Source of the DNA: Ophiocordyceps camponoti-saundersi (nom. inval.)
Lineage: Eukaryota > Ascomycota > Sordariomycetes > Hypocreales > Ophiocordycipitaceae
DNA: 64,000 bases
Assembly: GCA_003339415.1 (NCBI GenBank)
Contig: PDHQ01000139.1
Coordinates: 24,273 to 88,272, forward strand
Reading direction: 5' to 3'
A model generated the notes under the pieces. The model was not told where the DNA came from. It did no database searches and saw only the letters and a list, made by a program, of their open reading frames with translations. The position numbers and the translations under genes are program-made. Each line of letters begins with the position of its first letter. Within the stretch, counting starts at the first letter, position 1. Shown in pieces: positions 24,970-37,759 of the stretch.

Positions 24970-26744
24970 AAGCTAAGTTTAATATATTATAGAATTTAAT
25001 TATAATTCTTTTAGCTATTTCTAAAAGCTAGTTTTTAATAAGGATCTTTATATTTATTCCTTTTTTATTATTAATATAATTTCTAAGCTATTAAACTATT
25101 ATAGCGTTTTTAATCTTTATATTTTTAATCTTTTTTTAAAGCAGTTAAGGAACTTCGTTATATTCTAGCTAGTAAACTTTATAATAAGCGGTAAGGCTAG
25201 CTAAATATTAATAACTTAAGTCTTCTTAACTATTTTATTTTTTATAGTTTTTATCCTAATTTCTATATTATTAAAGCTAGCTATAAATAAGTTTATTTAA
25301 TTAGTTAGCTTAAGTTTTTAAAAGAAAAAAAAAGTATAAATTTTAAAGGTATAAAATAATTAGTTTTAAAATGAAATAGTATTTTATTATAATATCGCTA
25401 TTTTAGAAAAAGAAGATAAAAATAATATTTTTTAAGTAGTAATATAAAATATAAGCTAAAAAGAAAATAAAAAATATAAGAGTTAAGATATTAAAATAAA
25501 AAAGCTTATAAAAAATAAAAATAAGCTAAAAAAGCATATATAAAATTAATTTACTTAAACATCTATTTATAAGTAATTAATATTATATTATAATAGTAAT
25601 TATTTATTAATTAAATAGTTATAATTACTTAATATTTTAAACTTTTTTTCTAAAAAAGTAATATTTTTAAAAAAAATTAGTAAAATAATATTATAATTTC
25701 TATTTATAATTTAAATTTTATTTAGCTATTATTTTTCCTATTTAATATAAAAGTATTACCTTTTAAAGAGTTTTAATAATAATTAATAATATTAAATAAC
25801 TATTATTTTTTTTTACTAAGCCTTACTTTAGTTATAATTTTATAAATAATTAGCTTATATTTAAAAATAAAGCATTTTTTATTAATACTAAAATATAACT
25901 TCCTTTTTAACCTTTTAATTAATTTATTATAATTTATAAAAAGTAGCTATTATTTTAATATTACCTTTGTTAATTATTAAGCTTAATAAATTATATGTTA
26001 AAAACTAATTTTAATAAAGGAAAAAAGATATTTTAGTATATATAGTAAATACCTAAAAAGCATAACTTTTTAGGTAATACTTATTTTTAACTAAAATAAG
26101 GGGGGATTTTCAGCTATAAGAGGATAAGCTAAATAATAATCTTTTATAAGAAAAAAATAAAAAGTTAATTTTCTGTATAAAAATAATCAAAAAGGGAGAA
26201 TAAGGAAGGGGAACTATTTAATTAAATATTAAATATTTTAAAATAAGTATTGAAATTAATAATTTAAAGTATAAAAGTATAAAATTTAAAATAAAGTTAT
26301 AATCCTATTTAGTAAAGTCTTTACTATAAATCTTTTTAAAAACTTAAATTATAATATATAATTTTTATAATAGCTATAAAAATTAAGCTTAGGGGCTAAT
26401 TTTTACTTAATTTATTTCTCTTTATAAGAGAAATTAAACTACGCTATATACTTAATAGTAGCTCCTATCTTATTATTATTACCTTTATAATCTTAATCTA
26501 TAAACGTATTTAAAAACTAAAAGAACTTTAAGGACTATTTAATTATAGCTTATATAAGCTTTTAATAACATGCTATCTTAGCTTAGTATTATTTTTCCTT
26601 AAAATATATTTATTACTACTACTAAACTACTATAAGTATTATTATCTTCTTCTTATAAATAAATATATTATAAAAAGTAAATATTAAGTAATAAGTCTTA
26701 TTTTATTTTTATAAAAAATTATATTATTAAAGTATAAAATAAAG

Positions 26745-26776
<32 letters not shown>

Positions 26777-26828
26777 TCCTTCCTTTTTTATAATACTTAA
26801 AAAAAATTTATATTAATTATATTTATTA
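24970..26828 (+). repeat. Dispersed repeat D, copy 1
   Basis: About 1.85 kb that aligns, inverted, with 53411-54890. Shared landmarks: AAGGAACTTCGTTATATT-like block near 25150, TAATAACTTAAGTCTT (25208-25225), and the AAGGGGGGATTTTCAGCTATAAG region near 26100. This copy keeps a little more CA/TG (for example TCAGCTATAAG, TTTTCTGTATAAAAATAATCAAA) than its partner. In both places a tRNA-headed repeat follows at the same end. No coding motif was recognised; limits are approximate. Confidence 0.6.
26749..26776. repeat. (AT)n microsatellite
   Basis: About 14 uninterrupted AT units near the end of repeat D, a common mutational outcome in AT isochores. Confidence 0.85.
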
Positions 26829-26841
26829 TATTAAGATTATT

Positions 26842-27394
26842 ACCCTCTTAGCGTAGTAATTAAGCGCTTAGAGATATTAGTCTCCTATAAGCGAGGTAGT
26901 TAGTTCGAATCTAGCGGAGGGCACGGGTATTTTTTACCCTAACTATATAGCTAGGGTACGGTCTAACCCTAGCATAACCCCGGTAAGAGTAATAACCCTG
27001 CCGGGTTTATAATAAATATAGTTAAAAAGCTATAATAACGTAGGTTATTAAGGAACTAAGGATTTCTTAATAATAACTATAATCTAGTAATAAAGTATAA
27101 TTATATAATAGCTTAGTTATCTTCGCTATAATATTTATTAATATATATACTAAAATTACTTAAAATTTAAATAAGATATAGAATAAAAAGTATAGGTATT
27201 TTTCGCTTAGAACTAGCGTAGCTTGAGATATTTTCTATAATAATTAAGCTTTCTTATATAATAAATTTAGCTTATAAGCTAGCTGAATATATTAAGTAAG
27301 TAGTTTTCCTTTAAATACCCTAGTTTTTCCTTTTTATTAAATAATTATTTACCTAGATATATATATAAGTTACTAGAGTAATATAATATATATA
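26842..27394 (+). mobile_element. tRNA-derived SINE-like repeat, copy 1, 13-bp TSD
   Basis: The first 85 bases resemble a tRNA: acceptor-like ends CCCTCT...GGAGGGCA, a D-arm with a box A-like TAGCGTAGTAATTAAGCGC, and a TTAG-TTCGAAT-CTAGC T-arm matching RNA polymerase III box B. The anticodon arm is imperfect, with an enlarged hairpin CGCTTAGAGA...AAGCG, so this is not a normal tRNA gene. A body of about 470 bases and an AT-rich tail follow. A perfect 13-base repeat TATTAAGATTATT brackets it (26829-26841 and 27395-27407), as expected of target-primed retroposition. An inverted second copy lies at 52856-53410. Confidence 0.7.
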
Positions 27395-27407
27395 TATTAA
27401 GATTATT

Positions 27408-27989
27408 TTAATTTTAAATTAATATTATTATAAGTTTAACTTAAGTTTATATACTTTCTTTTTTTATTTTTTCTTATAAAAAGATTATTATATTTATAAT
27501 ATATATTTAATATATATTATATTTTTAAATAATTAGTAATATAAATATTCTAATTATATAAAGCTATTATAAACTTATTATAATTTTTTATACTTTTAAT
27601 TTTAACTTAATTAAATATATATTAAAAAGTTATAATAAAAAAATTATATTAAAAAAGCTTATAAGTAAAGTTTTAAGTATAATAATTAAAAAAGTTAAAA
27701 ATTATATTAATAAAGCTTATATATTATATTTTACTCTTAAAATATTTTCTTATATAATAATTTTATAAAAATATATATAGTATTTTTTTAAAAAAGTAAT
27801 TCTTTTTATATTAATTTTTTTAATTATTATAAGTTTTAATTTATAATTCTTTAATATTTCTAGTTATTTTACTTAATACTTAATTAGTTCTAGCTATAGC
27901 TTCTAGACCTGCTAATATTAATAATATTAGAGTCTATAATACTCTATAGTAAGTAGTACAGATTATATTAAATATATAAGCATTTTAAA
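27408..27989. other. AT-rich spacer before the gene island
   Basis: Strongly mutated sequence, nearly pure A/T, with nothing recognisable. It ends abruptly at about 27960-27990, where CA and TG dinucleotides return. Confidence 0.5.
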
Positions 27990-28010
27990 TAAGCAGTCTA
28001 TAAAGACGTT

Positions 28011-28770
28011 CTACCACTGGGATGTTAGCCTCTCAATTTCCTTATCGCTTAAGCCAGGGCATGCTCCACATCGGCAACGAAACCCGTATGTCATGTATAG
28101 TTCGGCAACTGTACGGTCCCTTCCGTAGGAGATCCGTAGTTCTTCTCCTGCTGCCACTCTATCAGCCTGAACACGAAGAACGAGACAGCCCATTATTTGA
28201 TCGTAATGGAAGCGAACGTTATGAGCAGGATAACAAGCGTGATTAAATCGTGCCGCAATGGGGAAAAGTCCGGCTTCGTGCCCGCCAACTGTAAAGCTTT
28301 GGGGGCGCGTTAGCATCTACATATTTAACAAGAGGATCAATACTGTTATAACGATTCCTTACCAGTTTGTTGCCCATATTGCTTGGATAGGTGGTGTCCC
28401 TGGCTTCACCAGCTCATTGACATGAAGACTCAAAGCAATTTTTGTCGAATTAGGGTCTAGTTGTTCGAAAATACGAAAAAGGCTCGACTGGTCGGCAATA
28501 AAGAGGGATTTCTCCGCTAATATGAGGTCATCCTTTTGCAAGTTGCGCACGGCAAAAGCACCCCAGCCCGCGATTTCGGAGCGCCGGATCTTGAAAAACC
28601 TATTCTGAAATTGAGGTTCAGGTGTATGTTTGCAAACGGGCTCCGTCGATTCGGAGGTATTAGTGACTTCATGATCGCCACAAATATCGCCAAACGAGTC
28701 GTCGCCTGAGCTATATATGAATTAGAGAAAGCGACCTCACATACTTCGTCACTTACACAGGTAAGCGCAT
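28011..28770 (-). CDS. SET-domain protein (putative lysine methyltransferase), three exons
   Basis: Predicted exons on the minus strand: 28757-28770, 28363-28710 and 28011-28296, giving 215 residues. Intron 1 (28711-28756, 46 nt) has GTAAGT, a CTAAT branch site and TATAG. Intron 2 (28297-28362, 66 nt) has GTAAGG, a GCTAAC branch site and AAAG. Joining keeps frame exactly, and an in-frame TAG lies just before the ATG. SET motifs in order: GWGAFAVRNLQ with DLILAEKSLF (cofactor loop), RFNHACYPAHNV (NHxC-type core), GEELRISYG, then a cysteine-rich CRCGAC. SET enzymes of this fungal type move methyl groups from S-adenosylmethionine to lysine; the substrate here is unknown. No MYND finger is visible. 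Relatives usually continue well past the cysteine cluster, so the stop at the edge of the mutated DNA may mean C-terminal truncation. It could be a decayed gene. Confidence 0.72.
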
Positions 28771-29675
28771 GTCTTCCTAGTTTAGATATATGTTTCTGCG
28801 CGTAGATAGATTAAGTGTATGCGTTTAGCCCCAAGTATTCAGGAGATGACACGGAAGCTTGCGTGGAGATGATCCAGGGCATTGAGATATATGACTGAAT
28901 GTAGAGATCATAGTTGACTTTAATATAACAGATCAGGTGTACGGCGAGCGGCGGACTTCAGTTGCTTTCGACTTACTACTGAGTGGCGTTTACTTATTAG
29001 TCTTGAAAATTCGCTATGAAATGAACAGGAACGTTTACCTTGATTTCCCCGAATGCGACACATTCAGCCCTAAGAATGGGTGAGGATAGGCTCTCTGCAG
29101 GCTACTGCTCTGTTTAGGGAAAGGCAAGTAGTTGTAGAGCGCTCTCGTTGATTCGCGAGCATGCTTTAGGGAGGGATGAGCTCTCAAGCGAAAGTCCAAA
29201 ACGAAGTCTAACTGAAGTGAGCTAAATTCGCAGCATAGATACATCTGGTTGCGTTGGTTTTCAGTGCTGAAGTCGAGCGCATGACAAGGCTAGAAAGTTT
29301 TTACTCACGTCGTATCATCATATGCATCAATTGCCGTTCAAGCTTCTTGGTCTTATAATAACGTCCCACGTTAACGAACCGACTAACCGTGCCTTTCCAA
29401 AAGCGAGGGCTGAATCGGTATAACCTTTGCGCAGCAGCGACGAAGCACTGAATAACATCTTCTTAAAGCACATCTAAATGTGATGTGAGAGAGAACTACC
29501 TACCTATATATGTTAAAGGTATAGCGTCCTCCATTTGCGTTGTTAAGAAATTAAGCGCAATATATAATATTTAGTTACTCGGTCGAGTATTGTTTTTATT
29601 CCTCTCCCGGGCTACCGACCTGCCCGAGGGGTTCCTGAAACATTACACATCACTCGAAATGCGCGAGGGCCACTC
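28771..29675. other. Unmutated non-coding part of the gene island
   Basis: About 0.9 kb with normal CA/TG content upstream of the SET gene. It should contain that gene's promoter, but I see no convincing TATA box or other site. Short reading frames exist on both strands (for example 29035-29244 minus), but they show no motif or splice support and I do not call them. G+C-rich words at 29605-29720 (CTCCCGGGCTACCGACC) could be the remnant of another exon. Confidence 0.4.
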
Positions 29676-29876
29676 CTACGACACGAGCAGTGAGCTAGAC
29701 AGGCTAACGGTGGAGGGATCAAATAAGCTAATTATAGGCACGAGAAATAGGCTTAATACGAAGATTAATAAGGCCCCCGTTTATTAATATATATATATAT
29801 TCTCTAGGAATAACTACCCCCTATTTAGGTAGTGAAGTAAGTATTAGTTATATAACCGGAATAATATAATCCCCTT
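29676..29876 (-). repeat. 3' LTR of Gypsy X (partly unmutated)
   Basis: It pairs with about 52190-52390: both contain TAGGAATAACTACC, GCCCC(C/T)(G/A)TTTATTAATAT and AACCGRAATAATATAATCCC. Its outer part (about 29676-29760) keeps CA and TG, as in GAGCTAGACAGGCTAACGG, where the partner has TA. The SET-gene island adjoins it. Confidence 0.65.
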
Positions 29877-29889
29877 TTAAAGTAATAAA

Positions 29890-32800
29890 TTTAAGTTTAA
29901 AAATAGGATAGATAAAAAGAAAAATAAAAAGTAAGATAATAAATAAGGGGGAAAATAAATAAAGGGAAGAAATAAGCTATAATAGTTAAATAAATAATTA
30001 AATCTTACTAGATCTTATTATAAATAAAGACTTTATAAATAAGGTTTTCTAGTTAAGTTTCTTAAGTATATTAATAGCGTTTAAAACTTATTTAAGAAAA
30101 GCTTAATTATTATAAAGTTCTTTCCGTAGCTTATTATTCTTTTCCTTAAGTGCTTAAAGCTTACTATTAACTTTTATTATTTATTTAATAAAAGATAGTA
30201 AATATCCTAGTTTAAGGTTATTAATTTTAAAAAGAGCGTTAATCTTCTTTTATATTCTAATTATAAATATCTCTTTATTATCTCTAATAGTTACTTAATC
30301 TATTTAGTTATTATTATTATTATACTTTATTATATTATTAATAATAGCTTTTATTACTATTAGTTTAATTATTATTAATTTAGCTATTATTATTAGCTTA
30401 GTAATAATATTCTATATAAAAATATAATTTATTTATTAGTTAATAACTTAATTATTATTATCTAAAGAAAAGTTAGAATTAAAAATAATAATAAGAGGAG
30501 CCTTATTAACTGTAAAAGTTTAGGCTAAGGCTTTTATAGTTAATACGCCCTACTTTATATAGCTTATTTATTTTATTATATAACTCTTAGTTATAAGTAT
30601 TACCTTAGTAGCTATTACTAGCGATAATAATAATATTATAGCTAATATTATTAGTAATAGCTTTCTTATTAGTAATTTTTATCGCTTATATTTTATAGCC
30701 GCCTAATAGTTTATATTATCTTATACCGCCTTATTAAGTAATTATTTTAATATACCCTAGCTAATATTTAATAACTTAGTAAGGGCTATTATAATTTATA
30801 TAATATTAATATTACTTAGGTTAGTTTATAGTTTATTAATCTACTTAGTAGTTTTTATTAGCGTTATATATATTTTTATCTTATTACTTAATACTAAGTA
30901 TAATATATAATAAATTTAATATAATACCGCTTAATAAATCTAGTATCTAAAATATCTAATTTAAATTACTATTATACTTTTAATTAAGAGGTTATTAGGA
31001 GGGTTTTAGATATAATTGTTAACTTTAAGCGTTAAGCTATAAAAATCTTATAAAAGCGTTTAGGCTAAGGTAAAGAATATAATATTAATATTATTAGCGA
31101 TAAGGAATAGTTTTTTTAAGGTATATAAGTATATAGGCGGGTATTATAACTTAAAAGCCTTTACTTTAGAAATTCCTTATAACTTAGTAATATAAGGTAT
31201 AATAATTTTATTTTCTACCTTTATTTATATTATCTTAATAATTAGCTAAGCTACCTATTAGCTATCTTAGGCTTTATTTTTAAAATTATTATTAGATAGC
31301 TTAATTATATAGTTTATTACTTTCTTTTAAGATTTTAAGATTTTAATTTATTTAAGGTAATAATTATAAGTAAAGTAAGCGTATACTTAGTTAAATTTTA
31401 CCTTAAAAGCTACTTATATAAAAGCTATTATATTAGCTAGCTTATTAATATTTATTAGTAAAAGTAAAAAGTACTTATTTATTAGCTCCTTTTTAATATT
31501 TTATCTTAGCTTATAGAAAATAAAGTTTATATCTTACGATTAAAGGAAATAGTTATATAATATTTTTATAAGTAGAATATATTTATTTAGGCGGATAAGA
31601 CCTTTCTTATTATAATTATTTTTATAAAATACTCTAAATAACGTTTCTTAAAAATCCTTATCTTTATTATAAATATTAAGCTTACCTAATAGTTAGTATA
31701 ATATATTTTCGTTATTAGAAATATAGTTAAGCGTTTCTTTTCGGGTTTTTATATCTTAAAATACGCTTATTATAAGGGCCTTACCCTTAGATAGTTACGG
31801 GGCTATCTTAGAGAAGAAAAAAGTAAGAAATATATAAATAAGTTATAAAAAAGCTTAAAAAATAAAAGTATATAATAATATAGTTATATTATAATATATA
31901 GTTAGTTAAAAGGTGAATATTATAAGAGGATAAAAAGGGAAGGTTATAAAATCTAAAGCGGGGAAAAGAAAAGTATATAAAAAGAAGAGAAGAAAGAAGA
32001 GGAAAATAATATAATTATACTTAGAGTTTCCGTAAGCTTACTAGCCTACTAAGTAGTAGCTAGTTATTAAGCTTTAAATATTTAAGTTAGTTATAATATT
32101 TTTTTAGTAAATCCTTATAGAATAATAGCCTTTAGGCCCCTTTAATAGATAAATAGTTAATATATCGTAATATTTAAGATAACCTCCTAACTTAGTAATA
32201 TAGCTTAAATAGTTTAATTTATATTAGCTTAAGTTTCCTAATAGCTTTATTTATAGCTAGATAAAATTATATATTAGGGGTTAGACTAGTCTAGTCTTTT
32301 TTATTATAGATAAATATCCTATAATATATAATCTTATTAAACTTACTTTTAGCTACTTATCTCTAATATTTAGCTTAGCTTATAAATTTTATAATAAGAT
32401 TAGTATATCTTCCTTATAGGGGCTATTTTACCTACTCCTTTAATCTTAAAGCTTTATATAATAATTTTAGAGATTAAAATAAGTTTAGACTAGTTTATAT
32501 TATCTTATAAAGCACTTTAGTAAGTAAATAGCTTAAGGTCCTAATAATCTTATAATTAAGTTATTATATAATTATTAATAAATATTTAAACTAAATATTC
32601 TTAGAAGGCTATAATTTTTTAAAGTTATTAAAAGATTTTATTTATTACCTTAATTAAGCTTATATTATCATATAACTTAAATAGCGCTATTACTTAAAGT
32701 ATATCTCTTACTATTAAGAAGGCTAAAACCTCCCTTAATAAAAAAGCAAAACTTAGGTTAGAGTAGATAATTATAAGTATAATTATAATAAAGTCTAGCT

Positions 32801-35800
32801 AATTTTCTATTCTAATAATAGTCTCCGAGGCTCCTATTATCTAGTAAGCTATAAGCTATATAAAGCGAGAGAAATAATCGACTAATATTAATATAAATTT
32901 AGTCCTATTTATAGCTATTAAGAATAATCTTAAATAGTTTATAGTAATAACTTAAAAAGGTGCCGAAATATAAATTAGCTAATCTAGCGCTTTTAGCTTT
33001 TAGTTAGAATATAAAGTATATTCTTTATAACTTATTATATAGAATATAATATCCTAAGCTATACTAAGCTAGAAAATATATATATAAAGTCGTCGACGCG
33101 TAATATCTAGCTTAAGATAGCTATTTAAACCGTAAGCTTAGTAAAATACTTATAGGATCTTATAATAAAGAAGGTATTTCTATTACTTAGTCGAGTAACT
33201 CCCTTAATATAATAAGGTATTTTTTTATATTAACTATTTAAAAGACGCCGCTTATTATCTAATATAACTTATTAAGATATAATTAAGTTTATTAGGAACC
33301 TTATTATATTATAGCTAATTAACTATATTTACGTAGTAATAGTTTATATAATAGTTTAATAGCTTTAATATCTTATCCGCCTTTCTAATAAGTATTATAG
33401 CTACTTAGAGGTTTACTTAAGTTTTATTATTTTATTTTTCCTAAGTTTATAAGGCTAATAAGGTATTCTATTAAAATATAGTTAGTTATAATAAAAGGGT
33501 ATTTATCTTATTAATAAGGGGTTTCTTAAGGGGTATACTTACTAGGTATTTAAAAAGCGCTTTATAGCTTTATAAGCTATCTTTTTATTTTTATAATCTA
33601 GTATTAGTATTAACTATTCCCTAGTTAGTAATATCCGTAGCTTAGTATTTATTAAATAAGAAGATAGTTTTAGATATACTATCTATAGCTTAGTTTTATA
33701 AACTCTTAATATAAGTAATTTTAATATTTAGTAACTATAGCTTAATTACTTATTAAGCGTAAATACCTTTATAGCTTTTAGAAATTAGAAACTATATAAT
33801 AAAGAAGTAGTTTATAAAGATAGTTAATTTATCTAGTATATAAAATAGGTATTAGTAATAATAGTAGAATTCGACTAAAATATAAAGTTCCTACTTATAT
33901 ATTTCGTAATTACGCTATATTTTTATAAAGAGAAAGGAGTTATATAAAATCGGTATTAGGCTATCTTCTTATTATTATAAAATAGTATAACCCGCTCTAA
34001 ACCTTAAAATATTTATATATATAAGAACTAGCTTATTAAGTTAAGGCTTATAAATAGCTATTATTATTTTAGCGAGAAACTTAAGGATTATAAAAAAATA
34101 AAGCCTTAGATAGTCTTTATAAGAAGGGAATATTTCTAATAAGTCGCGTTAATAGTTAAGAGAATTCCGCGTAATTAACTATTTATCTCCGGTAAGGTTT
34201 AATTATTTTAAGAAATACCTAACTTACCTTTAATTTATTAATATTAGCTATTCTTAAATTATCTAAAGCCTCCTAAGCTTAATTATAATCTATCTACTAA
34301 TATAATATATCTATCTTATTACTAAGATTTTTATTATATTAAGAAAGACCTTCTTAAAACTTAGCTAGAGTAAGGCTTATAATAATTAAAGTAGAAAGTA
34401 GTCCTTAATAAACGCTTATTATTCCTCGAATATAGTATAGTTTAAGAAAATATTATTTATATAATTATTAAAAGGCGTAATATAATAGCTTTTAATAAGG
34501 ACTGCTAATAGAGATAGTTTAGGTAGAGGTTTAAGTATAGCTTTAAATACTAATTTTATTATCTTAGTAAAGCTATAAGCTATAGACTAGGTTTTCTAAG
34601 AGAGCTTTATTAGTTATAATTAGGAAAATCCTAGGATTTAAAAAGCTAAAATATAGCGTAGTTTAAACGCGATAAGTATAGCCTAATAGCTATACTTTAA
34701 ATCGAATATATTAAATAAACTAATTCTTAGATTTAAAAGTTAGTTATAAAGCTTTAATAATAATAAGATAATAATACTTAGTAAGTTTTTATTAACGTTA
34801 TAATAGTTAATTATTAATTATATTTTAGCTTATAAGTTAGATTTAACCTTAATTATTATAATAAGTTCCGCTAACTATTAGCTTAACTTACTATTAGCTA
34901 CTATTATATACTTATAAATTCCTAAGTTAATATTTTTATAAATAATTTTATTTATCTAATATTATTCTAAGGCACTTTATCTCTTTTTTCTACTTTAATA
35001 TTATAGTTTAGTTCCTAGTATAATTTGCGGGTAATATAGGAATAAGTTTAAAAGCGATATATTACGTATATCTTAACCCTTAAGATTACGATATATATAA
35101 AATATATATATAATCTCCTCTCTTAAGTAATTCGGGACTAAAGGTTTAAGCGTAATATTATAAGCGTTAAACTATATTATAACTAAACGTTTATTAATAG
35201 AATTATTAATTTCTTATCGCTAAACTCTCCTTTATATTAAGAATAGTAACGCTAAGGGCTTATCTGCTTATAGCTTAGCTAGTATTATTTACTTAAGCGC
35301 TAATTAGTTATAAGCCTTTTTATATTTAATTATAATTATTAAAAGTTATTAGTTATAATCTTTTTAATATTTATTAATATATAAAAAAGGTTAGAATCGA
35401 TAAGGGGATAATAGTAAGAAGTAAGGGTATAATTTATATAAAAGTCTATCTAAGTTTAAGTTTATATAGTTTACCTTATTAATCTTAAGGTATAGCTAAC
35501 GAATAAAGTAATTAAGTTATACGCGAAATATATAAAGTTTAAGCTAATAATAATATATCTAAATAGCTATAGTTTTTTAACTTACTTAAGTTAAAATTAA
35601 TAATTTAGTTTAATATCTCGGTTTTAATCTTAGACGTTTATTCCTTAGATAACGTCTTAGACTTATTTTAATTATCTTTATCTAACTCCTCTAATATTAA
35701 TTCCGGAAAGCTAATAAATTTTCTTAAAATAAGTAAGGTGTTAGGCGCTAGAACTAGCTTTTACTAAAGTAATATAGCTATTATAAGCCCTTATAGAATA

Positions 35801-37068
35801 ACTAATACTTTATTCTATTTATAGTTACTAATTATTAAAGTGCCTTTCCTAATATGGATAATAGCGTTAATATTAAAAAGCTAAGGTATTTTTAATAAAA
35901 GGGGTAAGTTATCGACTATATTATAATTTTTAAGCTTAATAATTACCTAAACTTCTCTTATTACCTTAAAGATATTTATATTTAAGATAGTAAAGTTATA
36001 AATAGAAATATATAATCTATCCGCGATTTTTATAGCTAGCTTACTAAACCTAATATTTTTTAAGTTTATAATAAGGGTCTTATTATAATTAGTAAAGTTA
36101 TAGTTAATAAAACTTACCTAGGACCCTTAATTTACTATTATATTCTTATCTATTAGCTTTAGTAACTTATCTTTACTATTAACTTAAAATAAAATAATAT
36201 ATAAAACTCTAAAAGTTTTATAATCCTTAGTTTTTTTAATTAAGTAAATATTTATATCTTACCTAGTAAGATTAACTTTATTACTATTAATATATACCGC
36301 CTTAAACTTACCCTTACTCTTACCTTTAGCCTTTATCTTAATAAAGGATTATCTTTTACGTAATAAGAAATATATAAACTACTTAGCCTTTTCTAAACTT
36401 ACTTATTAGAAATCTATTAGATTAATAAGTATAATAAATCTCTTTACTAGTTTAATTTAATTAATATTACTTAAGCTATCTTTAGCTTATATTTTAGCTA
36501 AGCTTTTTACCTTTTTTTTTCTATTAGATAGTACGGTCTTCTTAGCACTTAATAGTCCTAGCTAGTTAAGTATTTTAAGTATTTTATAATAAAAAGTTAC
36601 TTTTAAATTAGAGTTATTTTTAAATATTTCTTCTAAAAGCGTTAAGTTAATTAATCTTTTCTTAATAGCTAGTTTATTAAAGCTAGCTATTATAACTAAT
36701 ATTATAAGTATATTATAAGTATATTATAAACTATCTTACTAAGCTTAGTATTATCTCTATTTATTATAGTAAGTAATTAAAGCTTATAAGCTATAATATT
36801 AATAATATTAATAATATTAATATTATATATATTATTTTATATAAACTTATTAATTCCTAGACTAATAATATTAGAATAAATATTCTTAGTATTATTTATA
36901 AGTATATTATAAAGTTTATTAATTAGACCTTAATAAAGGTTCCGTTCTAAGAGGTTTTAATATCTTAAGTTAACTTAATACGCCGTAATAGCTTAAGTTA
37001 TCGGTAAAGGTATAGTAATTACTTATTAAAAAAGCTTTAAGCCTTTATTAACTATAGTTAAACTTTTT
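29890..37068 (-). pseudogene. Gypsy X pol remnant (protease, RT and downstream)
   Basis: Minus-strand motifs in coding order: a retroviral-type protease C-terminal motif (LLLKIPQLFNINAIIHIRKG, about 35846-35908, matching the LLG-PWL pattern of Gypsy proteases); RT block FDLKYSY-AI (34680-34708); RT catalytic box Y-I-N-N-I-F-L followed by FEEQ-AFIKD (about 34420-34475). The Asp-Asp pair expected in the catalytic box is Asn-Asn, a RIP effect. RNase H and integrase should follow toward 30 kb, but I could not place them. TAA/TAG interrupt every segment, so the gene is inactive. gag continues on the far side of the Copia insertion. Confidence 0.75.
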
Positions 37069-37073
37069 AAGAT

Positions 37074-37748
37074 TATAAGTGCTTATAATAATTTTTATTC
37101 TTTATAATAAATAATAAAAGTATAAATAACTAATATAAAAATATAATAACTACTCTATAATATAATATAAAAAATATAGTATTTTATTATATTTATTATA
37201 TAGATAAATAACTAAGGTTATTATTTTATACCTTAAAAAGTATTAATATAATATATTATTACCTTCGTATATAAGGCTCCGGCCCTCTAAGGCTAAGAAT
37301 AATATAGACCTTTAAGACCTTATACGGATCTGTTACGGTCGGCGTTTCCAGACTTTACGGAAATAGGTAACACGGAAAGCCGAATATTAAACTAACTATA
37401 ATACTTTCCGGACTTCCGAAAACACTCCTAAATACGTTATCTTCTAGCATATAGAATAACCCTCTCCTTAACCGGAAAGGTTACTACGTTTATAAGAAAT
37501 TAAGTATTTAGAGAAGAGGTTTTCCTACTACTTAGTAGATAGTAATTTAATTACTTACTCTCTTCCTTACTTTTTAAATAATTCTATTATTAACCTATTA
37601 TTATAAAACTATTACTATTCTAATCCGATTTAAACGCGCTTCTATATCTAATAATCCTATTATTTAAATCTTTATTACTAGATAATTAATTATCTTCCTA
37701 ACCTTAAACCGATCGAAAGTGCTATCCGACTTCTATCTTATACTTATA
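37074..37748 (+). repeat. 5' LTR of the Copia element
   Basis: 675 bases, the same length as the partner. More mutated than the 3' LTR: the last bases read CTATCCGACTTCTATCTTAT where the partner has CTGTCCGACTTCTGTCTTAC. Confidence 0.95.
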
Positions 37749-37759
37749 TAATAGTAATT

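Noticed and set aside
26842..26926. Functional tRNA gene
   Set aside because: Acceptor and T arms fit, but the anticodon arm is mispaired with an oversized hairpin, and the same unit recurs with a 470-base body and target duplication. It is better explained as a SINE-like head.
28022..28246. Plus-strand 74-codon open frame
   Set aside because: It lies antisense to the last exon of the SET gene, shows no motif and has no splice support.
29035..29244. Minus-strand 69-codon open frame upstream of the SET gene
   Set aside because: No recognisable domain and low-complexity content; chance frame in unmutated DNA.
29590..29787. Plus-strand 65-codon open frame
   Set aside because: Its second half is the Gypsy X LTR, so it straddles the island border; the first half shows no domain. 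It may contain an exon remnant but cannot be called a gene.
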